Assembly: GCF_020906515.1 (NCBI RefSeq)
Contig: NC_085851.1
Coordinates: forward strand, 3,472,001-3,536,000
DNA: 64,000 nt
Direction: 5' to 3'
Source of the DNA: Vanrija pseudolonga
Taxonomy: Eukaryota; Basidiomycota; Tremellomycetes; Trichosporonales; Trichosporonaceae
In this document: piece by piece, positions 11,649 through 21,585 of the stretch
Numbering within the stretch: position 1 is the first letter of the stretch
Layout of the letters: every line of letters starts with the position of its first letter
Made by a program: the position numbers and the translations under genes
The notes under the pieces: generated by a model
What the model was told of the DNA's origin: nothing
Database searches by the model: none
The model's input: only the letters and a program-made list of their open reading frames with translations

Positions 11649-11915
11649 ACTCTATACCCATCATTCATTCCTCCTCTCCAAGGATCAATACCCGACACAA
11701 TTACCACGACACCCATCATGCGGGATACCATGCATCCGTAGGCAATGCTCATGCAGAACTATATGCTATTGGGGTGGGAGGTGTGTGAAGAAGATGCTGA
11801 TGCGGGGCGGAAGGGTGCACTGTTGGTGGTGGTACAAGTTGATAAAGAGGTCCTGCTGATTCGGGTGGTGTCCTGGCAATCGAGTGCGGCGCGCCAAAGC
11901 TGTCGCAGAGCAACA

Positions 11916-12665
11916 CTACTCGTCGGCCTTGCTCTTGTTGCGCTTGGCCTTTTTGCGGTTCGCGCGCCTCAGCTGCGTCTTGCTGAGCTCGGTGGCGGGA
12001 GGTGCAGGCGGCGCGGAGCCCGACGCGGCCTTGAGGGCCGCCACGCGGTCGTCGGGGCTGGGGACGTCGTCTTCGCGGGGTCGCTTGAGCGAGGATTTGG
12101 GGCTTGGTGGGGCGGGGGCGGGGGCCGGTTTGGTCGCTGCTGCTGCTGGTGCCGCCGCCGCCGCCGCCTTCGCCGTCGTCGTCGTCACAGCTGTGGGAGT
12201 CACGGCCGTCGTTGCGGGCCCCGCGCCTCCGAGCCGCAACAAGGGGTGCTCGACCACCTCCGCCTTCCCCTTCTTCTTCGCCTTGGTCGCGAACGGATCG
12301 ACGCGCTTCTTCTTCCCCACGCTCTTGGTGCGCGACTCGTCGTCATCGTCGTGGTCGACAGCAGCACCGGCACCCGGCAACAGCACCTCGTCGTCGGCCT
12401 TGTTGCGCCCCTTTAGCCGCTTGGCGATCGCGTCGGCGCCCGCGCGCGCAGTCGCGGCCTTGGCGCGCTGCACCGGGTCCTCGAGCGCCGGGTGCCCGAG
12501 CCCAAGCTTGCTGCTCCGCTCGGCCGAGGAGCGCAGCGCCGCCTCCCAGTCCTTTTGCTTGTCCTCCGCGGGGCGCTGCACGCCGAACCCGGCCGGCAGC
12601 CACGCGTCCACGTCGGCGTGGAACAGCGTCGCGCTGAGCGTCAGCGCTTCTGTCGGTGCGCTCAT
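11916..12665 (-). CDS. Lys/Ala-rich probable nuclear protein, unknown
   Basis: Single-exon gene, 249 residues. The N-terminal 70 residues look ordered (LFHADVDAWLPAGFGVQ, then a short RLGLG-like SKLGLGHP motif). The rest is low complexity: basic clusters (KSVGKKKRVDPF, KAKKKGKAEV), a Pro/Ala linker and a C-terminal TQLRRANRKKAKRNKSK that would serve as a nuclear or nucleolar signal. It resembles in outline small fungal proteins of unknown function such as the DUF3245 group, but I cannot confirm that. The gene is divergent from TOM40, with 277 bases between the starts. The N-terminus agrees with the only reasonable ATG. Confidence 0.7.
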   Translation of the reverse strand: MSAPTEALTLSATLFHADVDAWLPAGFGVQRPAEDKQKDWEAALRSSAERSSKLGLGHPALEDPVQRAKAATARAGADAIAKRLKGRNKADDEVLLPGAGAAVDHDDDDESRTKSVGKKKRVDPFATKAKKKGKAEVVEHPLLRLGGAGPATTAVTPTAVTTTTAKAAAAAAPAAAATKPAPAPAPPSPKSSLKRPREDDVPSPDDRVAALKAASGSAPPAPPATELSKTQLRRANRKKAKRNKSKADE

Positions 12666-12942
12666 GGTGTGGGGTGGGTGGGTGGGTGTTGTTGTTATTG
12701 TGCATGTTGCCTAGAATCTTGAACTGGCCAGGGCCGACTGCCACTCTCGCCGTGATGTGGAAAATTCCGCTCCCACGCGGCTGCGGCGGCTTTGCAGGCG
12801 CTGACGTCGGCGGAACCAGATTTGGGCGCCATCCGCTCCCTCCGCGCCCTCCGGCCATTCTCGACGTTTTCTGAGCAAAGCAGTAGCAGCAACATTGCAA
12901 CTTGCTGCAACCACACCCCCACACCCCCACCCCCTCACCACC

Positions 12943-14418
12943 ATGTCCTCCCCGCTCGCGGCCGCCTCGGAAAAGCTCAGCGCACCCGCGCCCCACGAGC
13001 ACGCGCACATCTCGTCGCCGTACACCGACTTCTTCACCAACCTCGTGCACCCGGTCGCGCAGCCGCTCGCCGCGACGTTTGAGCGCTTCCACAACTTCAA
13101 GGAGTACTATGGCCTCGTTCAGCCCGGCACCGTCGAGGGCCTCACTCGCGATGTGAACAGTGAGTAGGACGGCTGTGGTCTTCGGCAGCGACGGCGGACA
13201 CGGGCAGAGCGGACCGAACACTGTGGCATTGCGCTTGCGCTCCGCTCGATGCGCTTCCATCGCCATCGCCGACGGCAATTGCCCGCTCCGTCTGTCGACC
13301 GACAGCCGCGTGCCACACCAATGCTGCGAGGCTTCACGCTGACCCGCGCCCTCGCTCGCAGACACCCTCATGTCCAACTACTTCTTCGAGGGAGCCCGCG
13401 CCGACCTGTCCAAGGTCGTCTCGCCCAACCCCGCGTTCCAGATCACGCACTCGTTCCAGCTCGGCCAGAAGAGCAACTACACTCTCGGCACAGTCTTTGC
13501 CAACGCCAACACGTTCCTCCACGGCCAGTGGGACCCCTCGACCGGCGGTGTCAACATGCGCGCTAACCAGACGTGGTCGGCGAGCGACATTACCAAGATC
13601 CAGGGCCAGGTGCGTGATTGTGGGGTGGTCGTGGTGCGATGACTTTTGTGGTCGTGCCACACGGCTCACCGTTGCGCTCGCCATGGCTCACGCTGACCGC
13701 CATCCCCCAGCTCTCATCCACCCCCGGCCAGACCATGTTCCAGATCGAGCACGACCACATCGGCCCCCACTACTCGCTCAACCTCAAGTCGATCAACCCC
13801 TCCCCCCTCGACGGCACTGGCCTCCACTTTGTCTCGCTCATCCACTCGGTTTCGCCCCGCCTCGCCCTTGGATTCGAGTCCATCATCCAGCGCACCACCC
13901 CCAACGACTTCATCCCCGCCACCTCGTACCTCCTCAAGTACACGTCGTCGCCCGACGCCGCCACCAAGGCCGAGTCGCTCCTCCCCCCCGCCCCCGGCAC
14001 CGCTGCCGTCCCCACTGCCCCCTTCACCCCTTCGTGGGCTGCCACCGCCCAGCTCCAGCCCTCGGGCAACATCCAGGCGACCTACTTCCACAAGCTTAGC
14101 GACAAGGTCGACGTCGCCCTCGACCTCCAGACCATGATCCAGCCCGCATCCTTCATGGGCCCTGCTAAGCGTGACGCCCTCGCGTCCCTCGGCGCCAAGT
14201 ACGAGTTCCGCATGGCCACCTTCCGCGGCCAGATCGACTCGGCCGGCAAGGTTGGGATGCTGCTCGAGCAGCGCTTCACCCCCGCCTTTGCTTTCCTTGT
14301 CGGTGGTGAGATTGACCACGCCAAGAACACGTCGCGATTCGGTGTCGGAGTCATGATCGAGTCGAGCACCATGACCCCCGAGGAGATGGTCGCCGCCGGC
14401 ATGATCCCTCCTCAGTAA
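12943..14418 (+). CDS. TOM40: Mitochondrial import receptor subunit TOM40
   Basis: Three exons: 12943-13159, 13362-13609 and 13711-14418; 390 residues. This is the beta-barrel channel of the TOM complex in the mitochondrial outer membrane, through which nearly all imported precursors pass. Sequence signs: a short N-terminal segment with FTNLVHPVAQPLAATFERFHNFKEYYG, characteristic of Tom40; GLTRDVNNTLMSNYFFEGARADLSK; alternating beta strands through a Porin_3 barrel (about residues 60-375); and FRGQIDSAGKVGMLLEQR near the C-terminus. Length agrees with yeast Tom40 (387). There is no cleavable presequence, as expected. Introns are 202 and 101 nt, longer than most here. The gene shares a short divergent promoter region with the Lys-rich orphan. 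Confidence 0.95.
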
Positions 14419-14776
14419 AAATGCGTCGACGACGCGAGACGAGAGGGGTGGAGGACGGGCCGCGAGGTTATTCGCCCACATACCAGTCCCGGCGTGGACA
14501 CTCTGTGTAGGGGCGTAGATCAGCCAGCGGCCCGGTGAGGAGTAGAGAGAGAGAGAGAGTGGGGTGCGTGGATGGCACCCGACGATGGAGGACGGAGGAC
14601 GGACAGAAGCGCATGCTGCAACAGCCAACAGAGAGAGGCTGGAGCGGACCCGTCGCGTACTGCACGCTTGTATCAACGCATCGATGCACTATTCAGCACT
14701 TGGACAAGACAATGGCACAGCTAATAGTATACATGATACACGTGTATTCTACGAAGGAAACGAACGGATCAAAAGA
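14419..14776. other. Intergenic between convergent genes
   Basis: 3' flanks of TOM40 (+) and the bZIP gene (-). There is a GA-rich patch near 14544-14558. No gene seen. Confidence 0.45.
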
Positions 14777-17232
14777 CTACGATTGAGACCGATCGTCCCG
14801 AGAATGATTATTGTCACTGGTAGAATTGTAGAACCCCTGCGCTTCAGCGAGCAGCGCAAGGCGGCGCAGGCCTTCAACCTGCTCGGTAGTCGGACCGCCG
14901 CTTTTGTTGGCCGTCTCGACAATCTTGGCCACAACGGTTGCGAGTTCGGCGCGTGAGCTCACGCCCAGCGCGTCCATCGCGTCCTGGTAGAGCTGTTCCA
15001 TGGGAACTGGCACGTCCTCGATAGGCTGGAACAGGTCCTCCTCTTCGTCTTCGGCAATGTTCATGTCGTCGTCGTCATCATCGTCGTCGTCGTCTTCATC
15101 ATTGTCTTCATTATCCCCTGCGTTCTCGTCGTTCAAGCGCCGGCGCTTGGGCCGCACACCGGGCGTCGCATCCTCAAAGTCGCTGTCGTCCTCCTTTGGA
15201 GGCGAGGACGGCGGCACGAACTCGTCGTCATTGTCGTCGCCGCCCCAGTCCTCAATGTTGAAGAGTGCAGAGATGGACAGCGCATCAAGGTCGTCCCCAG
15301 CGGCAAAGACTCCACCAGGAAATAGATGTGTAGCCGACAGGAAGGATGATGGCTCGGGATCCGGGAATGGCGCTTGAGCGACCCCGTCGTGCAAGAAGGG
15401 CTTCTCATGTATACGATGCACATACCGCGCCCGAGCTGGGTCCGACATGTCGTTACGATCATAGCCGCCATTGCCGTTGTAGCCATCGTAGCCATTATCG
15501 TAGTCGTCGTAGCCCGACTCGTCGTCTGACATTGGCCGTTGCTCCACCTCCCGTTCGCTTCCCGAGCTACGGGTGCGGTTGAACACAAACGGAACAAAGC
15601 GAGCCTCTCCTGCTGGGGGGACGACCGGCACGTTCGACTGGAAGCCAGCACTGGAGCGAGACGCCTCTGATTGCTGCTGGTAGGCGTAGGTGTGCGGTGG
15701 GGGTTGCCTCTCTGCGGTACTAGGACTAGGCTGCCACAGCTTTCTGGGGCCGGGAGGCACGCCGTTTTGCTGATGTCCATGCTCGGCGCCGCGCTGGAGA
15801 CCACGCATTCCAGATGGGTGGGCAGATCGCCTTGGAGAGCGGGGTGGAGGGTCATGAAGCATGGACGGGAGGGGGGCAGGGCTGGTAGGTCGCACAATTG
15901 CCTCCAGAGAGGTGGGGCGCGGCCGCTGCGACACTCTGCGGTCTCCAGGATATTCATGGTCGAGAATGTCTCGGCGGCCTCGACCCGAGCCAGAGGGTTC
16001 AAGGGGGAGGGATGGCCCAGGTTGATTGTGGTACTGTGGCATCAGCGCCATGTTGGGCAGATCCATGTCTCTGCTTGTAGAGGGAAGACTTGAGACGAGG
16101 CGTACTTGGGGGTTGGGACGGCTCTTTCTCTTGGCCAATGGTTGGCCATGCAATGGTATGCTGTCGACGGTCTGCGAGTCGGGTGTTGGAGCAGCAGACG
16201 ACCGCGGTGTCGTCGTCCTCCTATCCGCCAGGAATGCAGGGGACGAAGCGCCGGATCCAACCAAAGTGGCGAGACGAGGTTCCGGTATATCCACCGAGCG
16301 CCTCTCGGAGGAACCACCACTTGTACTTCCCACGTGGAGCGCCTCGGGTCGATAAACAAGCAAAGGCTGGCGAGCAGGCGGAACGGTACCATTGGGTGAT
16401 GCGGGGGGACGGATACCAGGTGACGGCGCCGCTTGGGCGGCCGGCCGAGAGCTTCCGGAGGCGAGAGGACGAATCTGGCGGACGCCAGGAATCGCCGAGG
16501 CAGCAGCCACCGTGTCCGCCACGAGCTGCGCTGCCTGCTGTTTCGCAAGCTTCAGCGGACCAGGGGCGGGTGGCGTCGGCGGCGCGGGAAGGGGTGTGTG
16601 TCCGAAGTGCGGCTCCTTGGGAACTTGGAGACCGCCGTCTGATAGCGCGGTCTGCAGCTTCCGCACACTGCCGTGGTCAGACACACACGCAGATATTTTT
16701 ACCCACTATTGCTCGAGATGGGTGCAGCGCTTTTGCAACTGCTCAATCTCCGTGTCCTTGCGGTCGAGGTTGGCCTGCAGGTAATCGTACTCCTCTTTGC
16801 GCTTCTGCCTCGAGTTCTGCGCTGCGGTCGTTTAGGCCACGAGATGTTGGTGCGAACCTTACCTGATTGTTTGTTTCGGGCTCGTCGCCGCGCAAGCATC
16901 TCCTCGCGCGGGAGGACAGGACGTCCCCTTACGAGCTTTGTTTCGCCATCCTCACTTTCGTGTGTCGCACTAGGAGTCGAGTGCCGGTCGCCACCAGCAT
17001 CCACAGCCGACCCGACCGCTGAGCGCAGGTTGTTGTTTTCTTCCGTCGGGACACTCGTGCCACTTTCGATTGGTGCTATTTGGGAATGGCGTTGTGTGCT
17101 GGAACTGCTGCTCGAGCTGCCGCGAGGAACGACTACCTGTCCGTTCGGCACCTGTACCCCCGTTGGGGGGGTGGGTGGAGCGGCCGTTGTGTTGGCGTTG
17201 GTGCGGTCTGACGTTGCCGCGGCAGTCGCCAT
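14777..17232 (-). CDS. bZIP transcription factor
   Basis: Minus-strand exons 16863-17232, 16707-16821 and 14777-16667 give 791 residues. Joining exons 1 and 2 at the upstream of two nearby AG sites gives the bZIP signature NKQSAQNSR (residues 120-128), fitting the N-x2-(A/S)A-x2-(S/C)R consensus, then a zipper with L138, L152, L159 and L166 (K145 in the second heptad place). The long third exon is disordered, Ser/Pro/Arg-rich, then strongly acidic near 590-720, with a Lys/Arg patch (RPKRRRLND) inside, and ends in a short helical segment (MEQLYQDAMDALGV). DNA-binding activator or repressor in the nucleus is family-based; targets are unknown. The N-terminus is uncertain. The frame stays open upstream of the ATG at 17232 to a splice-acceptor-like site near 17400, and an ATG at 17536-17538 could start a further exon, but its best donor is weak. 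The 791-residue form is therefore a minimum. Confidence 0.8.
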
Positions 17233-18274
17233 CACCGGGGTTTCCGGGGCCGAGCCACGGGCGGCAGAAGCAGAGCTCTGCGCCGCCGTGTACGTGGCTA
17301 CGAAGGACGCCAGATCGACTATGGGTGCAGTAGATATCGACTGATGAGCGGAGCGAGAGCCCGACGCCGCGTCCGAGTGCCGTTGACGAGGGGCATCTGG
17401 TGGCTAGTGGTTTGTGTCAGCTGTCAATGTATGGGTCGGAGGGTGCGAAGTCAGGTGAACGCGGTTTCCCGGACCTACCCTCCCCACTGTGGCCACTGCT
17501 CCACCGAGCACCGTCGATGAGCCCGCGGCTCTGGGCATTGTGGTGCTCGTGGTATTGTGAACGACCCTGCCTAGTGTCGCCCCACCTGGGGTATGAAAAG
17601 GAGAGAGTGAACCAAGGGAGAGTGGGAGGAATGAGATGACAATGTCGAGGAATCCGACGTGATTAACCCACATTGGCGGCTCCGCCGCGGCGCGACTTGC
17701 AGCAGCAGCAGCGGCGGCAACAACTGTGGTTGACGCGCGCCCACCTCTGACGACGACGACAAGTGGACAAGTGCGGCGTCTAATTTCAACAGTAAATCCG
17801 CAGGTTAGGTCGTAAACAATTACAGTGCAGGCCTAATCATGGAATGCAAGTATGGCACGCCTACCATTATGCACGTGGAAATGCGCGCCTATTCTAATAG
17901 GTTTTCTTCGCCCACAGTCTCTTCTGAGCTTCTGTCTTGTGCGCTCTGTAGAGGCGGAGGCGCAGGCAGTGAGTGACCACAGTGCCAAAGGTCCCAGCAT
18001 TCGTGCGAGCAAAGCGTCGGAAACAGCACACAGGCCCAGTATGCAGCGCGAGGACACCACCACGACCAGCAGGCGAGCAACAGAGCCATCACGGCGCTCA
18101 CCGCTTTCGCAACCGTCTCACGACCGACGCAGGCGTGAAGCTTCACCTTCTCCCAATCTCACCCACCCTCCCCTCCCCCCTCCCCCCTCCTCCCTCTCCC
18201 ATCCCCAAAACGTCTGGTAATGCTATACATCCTATCCAGTCCAACTGTACATGCTGTATGACAAGCCTCAACGC
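17233..18274. other. Intergenic; possible 5' exon of the bZIP gene and promoter
   Basis: The part up to about 17400 is open in the bZIP frame and may be coding. A candidate first exon starts at 17538 (minus strand). The rest holds the bZIP promoter and the 3' flank of the eL43 gene, with a C-rich patch near 18160-18200. No other gene recognised. Confidence 0.4.
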
Positions 18275-19144
18275 TTAAGCGTCAACGACCTCACGGAGAC
18301 GACGGATGGTGGAGCGGACAGTGGCGGCAGCGGGTGTGCCGAGGGTGTAGGCACCGCCGGCGTACTGCTTGGAGCAGCCCTTGCACTTCCAGATGCCAAC
18401 AGCGGTACGCTTGACGGCGTTCTGGGAACAGTCAGTAAGTGTGCTTGGGCGGGGGTGGGTGCGAAGAAGCTCACCTTGCCGCACGAGGGGCAAGCGTAAC
18501 GCGAGTGCTGGGTGATTTCCATCTTCTTGACGCTGGGCATGTCAGCTGGTGTCTCTACACTCAAAGCTAAGTAAACTCACGTCTTACGGAGCGAAGCACC
18601 GTAACGGGTACCGTACTTTCCAGTGACTCCGACCTTCTTAGTGCGCTTGGTCTAGGCAGGAGGTTAGCGTCCGCCTGGGGGCAACGTCCAAGGACATCAA
18701 CGCGGGGTTATCGACGGCATTGGGATGGCGCGGCTGGCAATGTCGGCTGGAGGGGAGTGGTCGAAGGTTTGGGAAGGGGATGATGGTCGCTGAACAAGGC
18801 GGTGGGACTTCGAGGTCTGAGGTCGCGTCGCAGATTGTCGAATGGTCGCGAGATTGGGACTTTCGGGTTGCCTTGGTGGACACAGCGCAAGTACGCCGGC
18901 GCAGCGTCGACAGGAGGCCCTCATCGCCAGCTCAACGACCGTCCTCCCCAACACAGTCGCCATCCAAGCCGCACAACTTCGTCACAAAATTGTCGATGTC
19001 TCGTGGCCTTCGACTTTCGTCCCAGTCGTTCAACCAACACTTGCCGCCCATCGTTGTCGGGTGTGCCGCCATCGCCGCCGTGTCCCAGTACGTGCCGTCG
19101 AGAACCCGTTGTCCGCTGTCGATGTCCCTCTGTATGCTCACCAT
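18275..19144 (-). CDS. RPL43: 60S ribosomal protein eL43 (L37a family)
   Basis: Four exons on the minus strand: 19142-19144, 18581-18651, 18475-18532 and 18275-18421; 92 residues, exactly the family length. It begins [20 protein letters not shown] and carries the zinc ribbon Cys at 39, 42, 57 and 60 (YACPSCGK, then WKCKGC), ending [11 protein letters not shown]. It is a structural component of the large ribosomal subunit. The first exon is only the ATG, followed at once by a strong donor (GTGAGC) and a 490-nt intron. The bases before the ATG (AGACAAA) suit a start. The intron was searched by eye for a box C/D snoRNA and none was convincing. The gene is divergent from FOL2. Confidence 0.93.
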
Positions 19145-19567
19145 TTTGTCTAGGTTGGTTGGACTTGATGGATAGAGCAAGCTCGATGACAGCCAAGACG
19201 TCGAAAGCCACCGCGGAGTCTGCCTGCCAGCCAGTGTCTACCCACCACCCAAGCCAGGCTGCAAGTCTCCAGGGTTAAAAAGTCCCGCCGTTTTTCGAGG
19301 GTGGGCGGCGATATGTCCATCAAGTCGAAACGCCGGCCATTATGAGAAGGAATGAAGGGTGTGGCGGTTTGTTATCAAGCCTTCCACGTGGAAAAATCCA
19401 CGTCATGACACGTGACGAGGTTCGGCATCCCATTGCGGCCTGCGCGCCTGCCAGACGACCGAGTCATGAATCCTAGAATTCGGCGGCGCCCTCGGTGGGG
19501 TGGTGCGATGGAGTCCTCGGTGACCTACTACCAAGGCTTACACCCACACACCACAACACACTCATCA
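19145..19567. promoter_or_regulatory. Divergent promoter region of RPL43 and FOL2 with a cluster of ACGT cores
   Basis: The 423-base gap between two gene starts contains two CACGTG boxes (19385-19390 and 19409-19414) and between them CCACGTCATGAC (from 19399), so three ACGT cores lie within 30 bases. CACGTG is the site of Cbf1/USF-type bHLH factors, and ACGTCA suits bZIP factors. CACGTG sites are known in ribosomal-protein promoters of some fungi. Sequence up to the FOL2 ATG is CA-rich and looks like leader. Confidence 0.5.
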
Positions 19568-20861
19568 ATGTCTAGCCAGTCTTCAAACACTGGCGGCAAG
19601 CCCGTGCAGGTGCCCAACATGGCCAACCTCTCTGCACTCTCAGAGTCTTCGACTGGGTCCTGGGAGCGAGGCCGCCAGTCGGCCAACGCACGCAGTCCGC
19701 CCGCGACATCGGTCCTCGACGACGCGTATGCCAAGATGCGCGGCCTCGACATTGGCACATCGGCCGCGGCCCCGCGTGCACCTGCACCTGCACCTGCACC
19801 TGCACCTGCGGCTGCCTCGTCGTCCACCAAGGAGGCCCCGCGCGTCATCTACCCGCGAACCCCGCGCGAGGGCTACGGCTTCCGCCCGGCGAGTGGCGCG
19901 TCGACCCCAACCGGGACCGGCGCGCATGTCAGGTCCCCTGCGATCGCCGCCCAGGTTACCGACGACGCGGATGTCGAGGCCGACGAGGAGGAGGCAGCAG
20001 CGGACGCCAACTTCAACGACGAGGTGCGCAACGCGCTCAAGGAGCCCGTCGCCGCGCCCCCTGCCTCTGCCGCGTCAGCTGGTAGTGGTATCGCCGACGC
20101 CGAGGGTCTCGGCTTCCCTGGTAAGTTTGGTGGGCAAACGGGCTAGTAGGTTACATGGGCTAACACTCGACTACTAGCCAAGGGCTCGCTCATCCGCCTT
20201 AATGCCACGCCCGCAGAGAAGGCAGCCAACGTCGAGGTGCTCGCCGCCGCCATCCGCACGGTTCTCGAGTGCATTGGCGAGGACCCCGACCGTGAGGGCT
20301 TGCAGCGCACTCCTGAGCGTTACGCCAAGGCGCTCATGTGGATGACCAAGGGCTACGAGGAGCGGTTGACCGAGGTGATCAACGACGCCGTGTTTGCGGA
20401 GGACCACGAGGAGATGGTCATTGTGCGCGACATTGACGTCTTCTCCCTGTGCGAGCACCACCTCGTCCCGTTCACCGGCAAGATTTCGATCGGTTACATC
20501 CCGAACAAGCTCGTGCTTGGTCTGTCAAAACTCGCACGCATTGCCGAGACCTTTTCGCGTCGACTCCAGGTCCAGGAGCGTCTTACGAAACAGGTCGCGC
20601 TGGCCATCATGGAGGCGATTAGACCTCGCGGTGTCGCAGTCGTAATGGAGGCGACGTGAGTGGTGGCTCTCTTTTTAGGGTTGTTTGTCGTGGCTAATCC
20701 CCGTTCTTCCTCGCAGCCACATGTGCATGTCGATGCGCGGTGTCCAGAAGCCTGGCGCGACGACCGTTACGTCGACCATGCTGGGCTGCTTCAGGACCCA
20801 GCAGAAGACGCGTGAAGAGTTCCTTACTCTGATCAGGACCCCTAGCATGGCTCGTCACTAA
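19568..20861 (+). CDS. FOL2: GTP cyclohydrolase I
   Basis: Three exons: 19568-20120, 20178-20655 and 20717-20861; 391 residues. The enzyme converts GTP to 7,8-dihydroneopterin triphosphate, the first step of folate and pterin synthesis. The catalytic domain spans about 195-391 and contains [19 protein letters not shown], the zinc and active-site motif [13 protein letters not shown] (C276, H279), LGLSKLARI and the third zinc ligand C347 in [14 protein letters not shown]. The first about 190 residues are a disordered Ala/Pro/Ser-rich extension with an Ala-Pro hexanucleotide repeat near 19786-19809; fungal enzymes commonly have some extension (yeast Fol2 totals 243 residues), but this is long. 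In-frame ATGs at 19412 and 19508 exist. I chose 19568 because the bases before it (ACACACTCATCA) look like leader and have a good start context. Confidence 0.95.
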
Positions 20862-21585
20862 GGCATAGTAGACGCTGTCTGTCTACCTTTCTTCTACAAA
20901 CTAGAGACGCTATCGTCTCTCGGCATTTTCCAACAAAGGCATTTCTCTCTCTCTCAAAACAAACCACCAAATAAAAGTGTTCCAGTCTAGTCGTCATCGT
21001 AGAGTGTCAAGACGCACTCGCAGGGGTGTACATTCATCTGTACCAATGTAAAACATATTGCTTGGGGAGTCGTGCAGCAGCAGAGACAGGGGGGGTGTAG
21101 TGAGGTGGTAGTCAAGGTCTGCGTGGGTGAAGTGAAGGGAAGGGGGTTTGAGCCAAAGAGTTCTGGGTTGAGTGCACGAATGAGCAATGATTAAATGATT
21201 GTGCATGTGTATGCCCTCGCGGCAGCGGCCGTCACCGCCTGCCTACGCGACTTGCAACATTCCAGGCTGCCCGGTTTGTTCTTGCCGGTGGCCCCGTACC
21301 CCGTAGTGCACCCGTATTGCAGCAGTACCACGACACGCGCGGCGCGACTTTTGGGTGAGATGTGCCTGGCTGGAATTTGTTGCCATAAGCATTCTACGTC
21401 ATTTGGCCCGGACCGCGTTTGTCTGGGCTGGCTGGCTGGCTGGCTTTTGTACCGGGGCCAGACAAAGTCGACCTTGCTAGTCGCCATCAGAAACAAACGC
21501 GTCGACGACTCGACTGTCGCTCGCCTGTTATACTCTTCAACACGGCGCACATGGACGCCAAGACGCGGCCCCACCCGTCGTCGAC
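20862..21585. other. Intergenic, 3' flank of FOL2 and promoter of the CrtYB-like gene
   Basis: A CT run lies near 20944-20955 after FOL2. A GGCT-type repeat occurs near 21428-21444. No gene or RNA recognised. Confidence 0.45.

Noticed and set aside
13714-14676. 320-codon minus-strand open frame
   Set aside because: Antisense to TOM40 exon 3; Gly/Glu/Val-rich mirror sequence with no motif.
18652-19141. Possible box C/D snoRNA in the eL43 first intron
   Set aside because: C-box-like and CTGA-like words occur, but no pair with proper spacing and terminal stem was seen.
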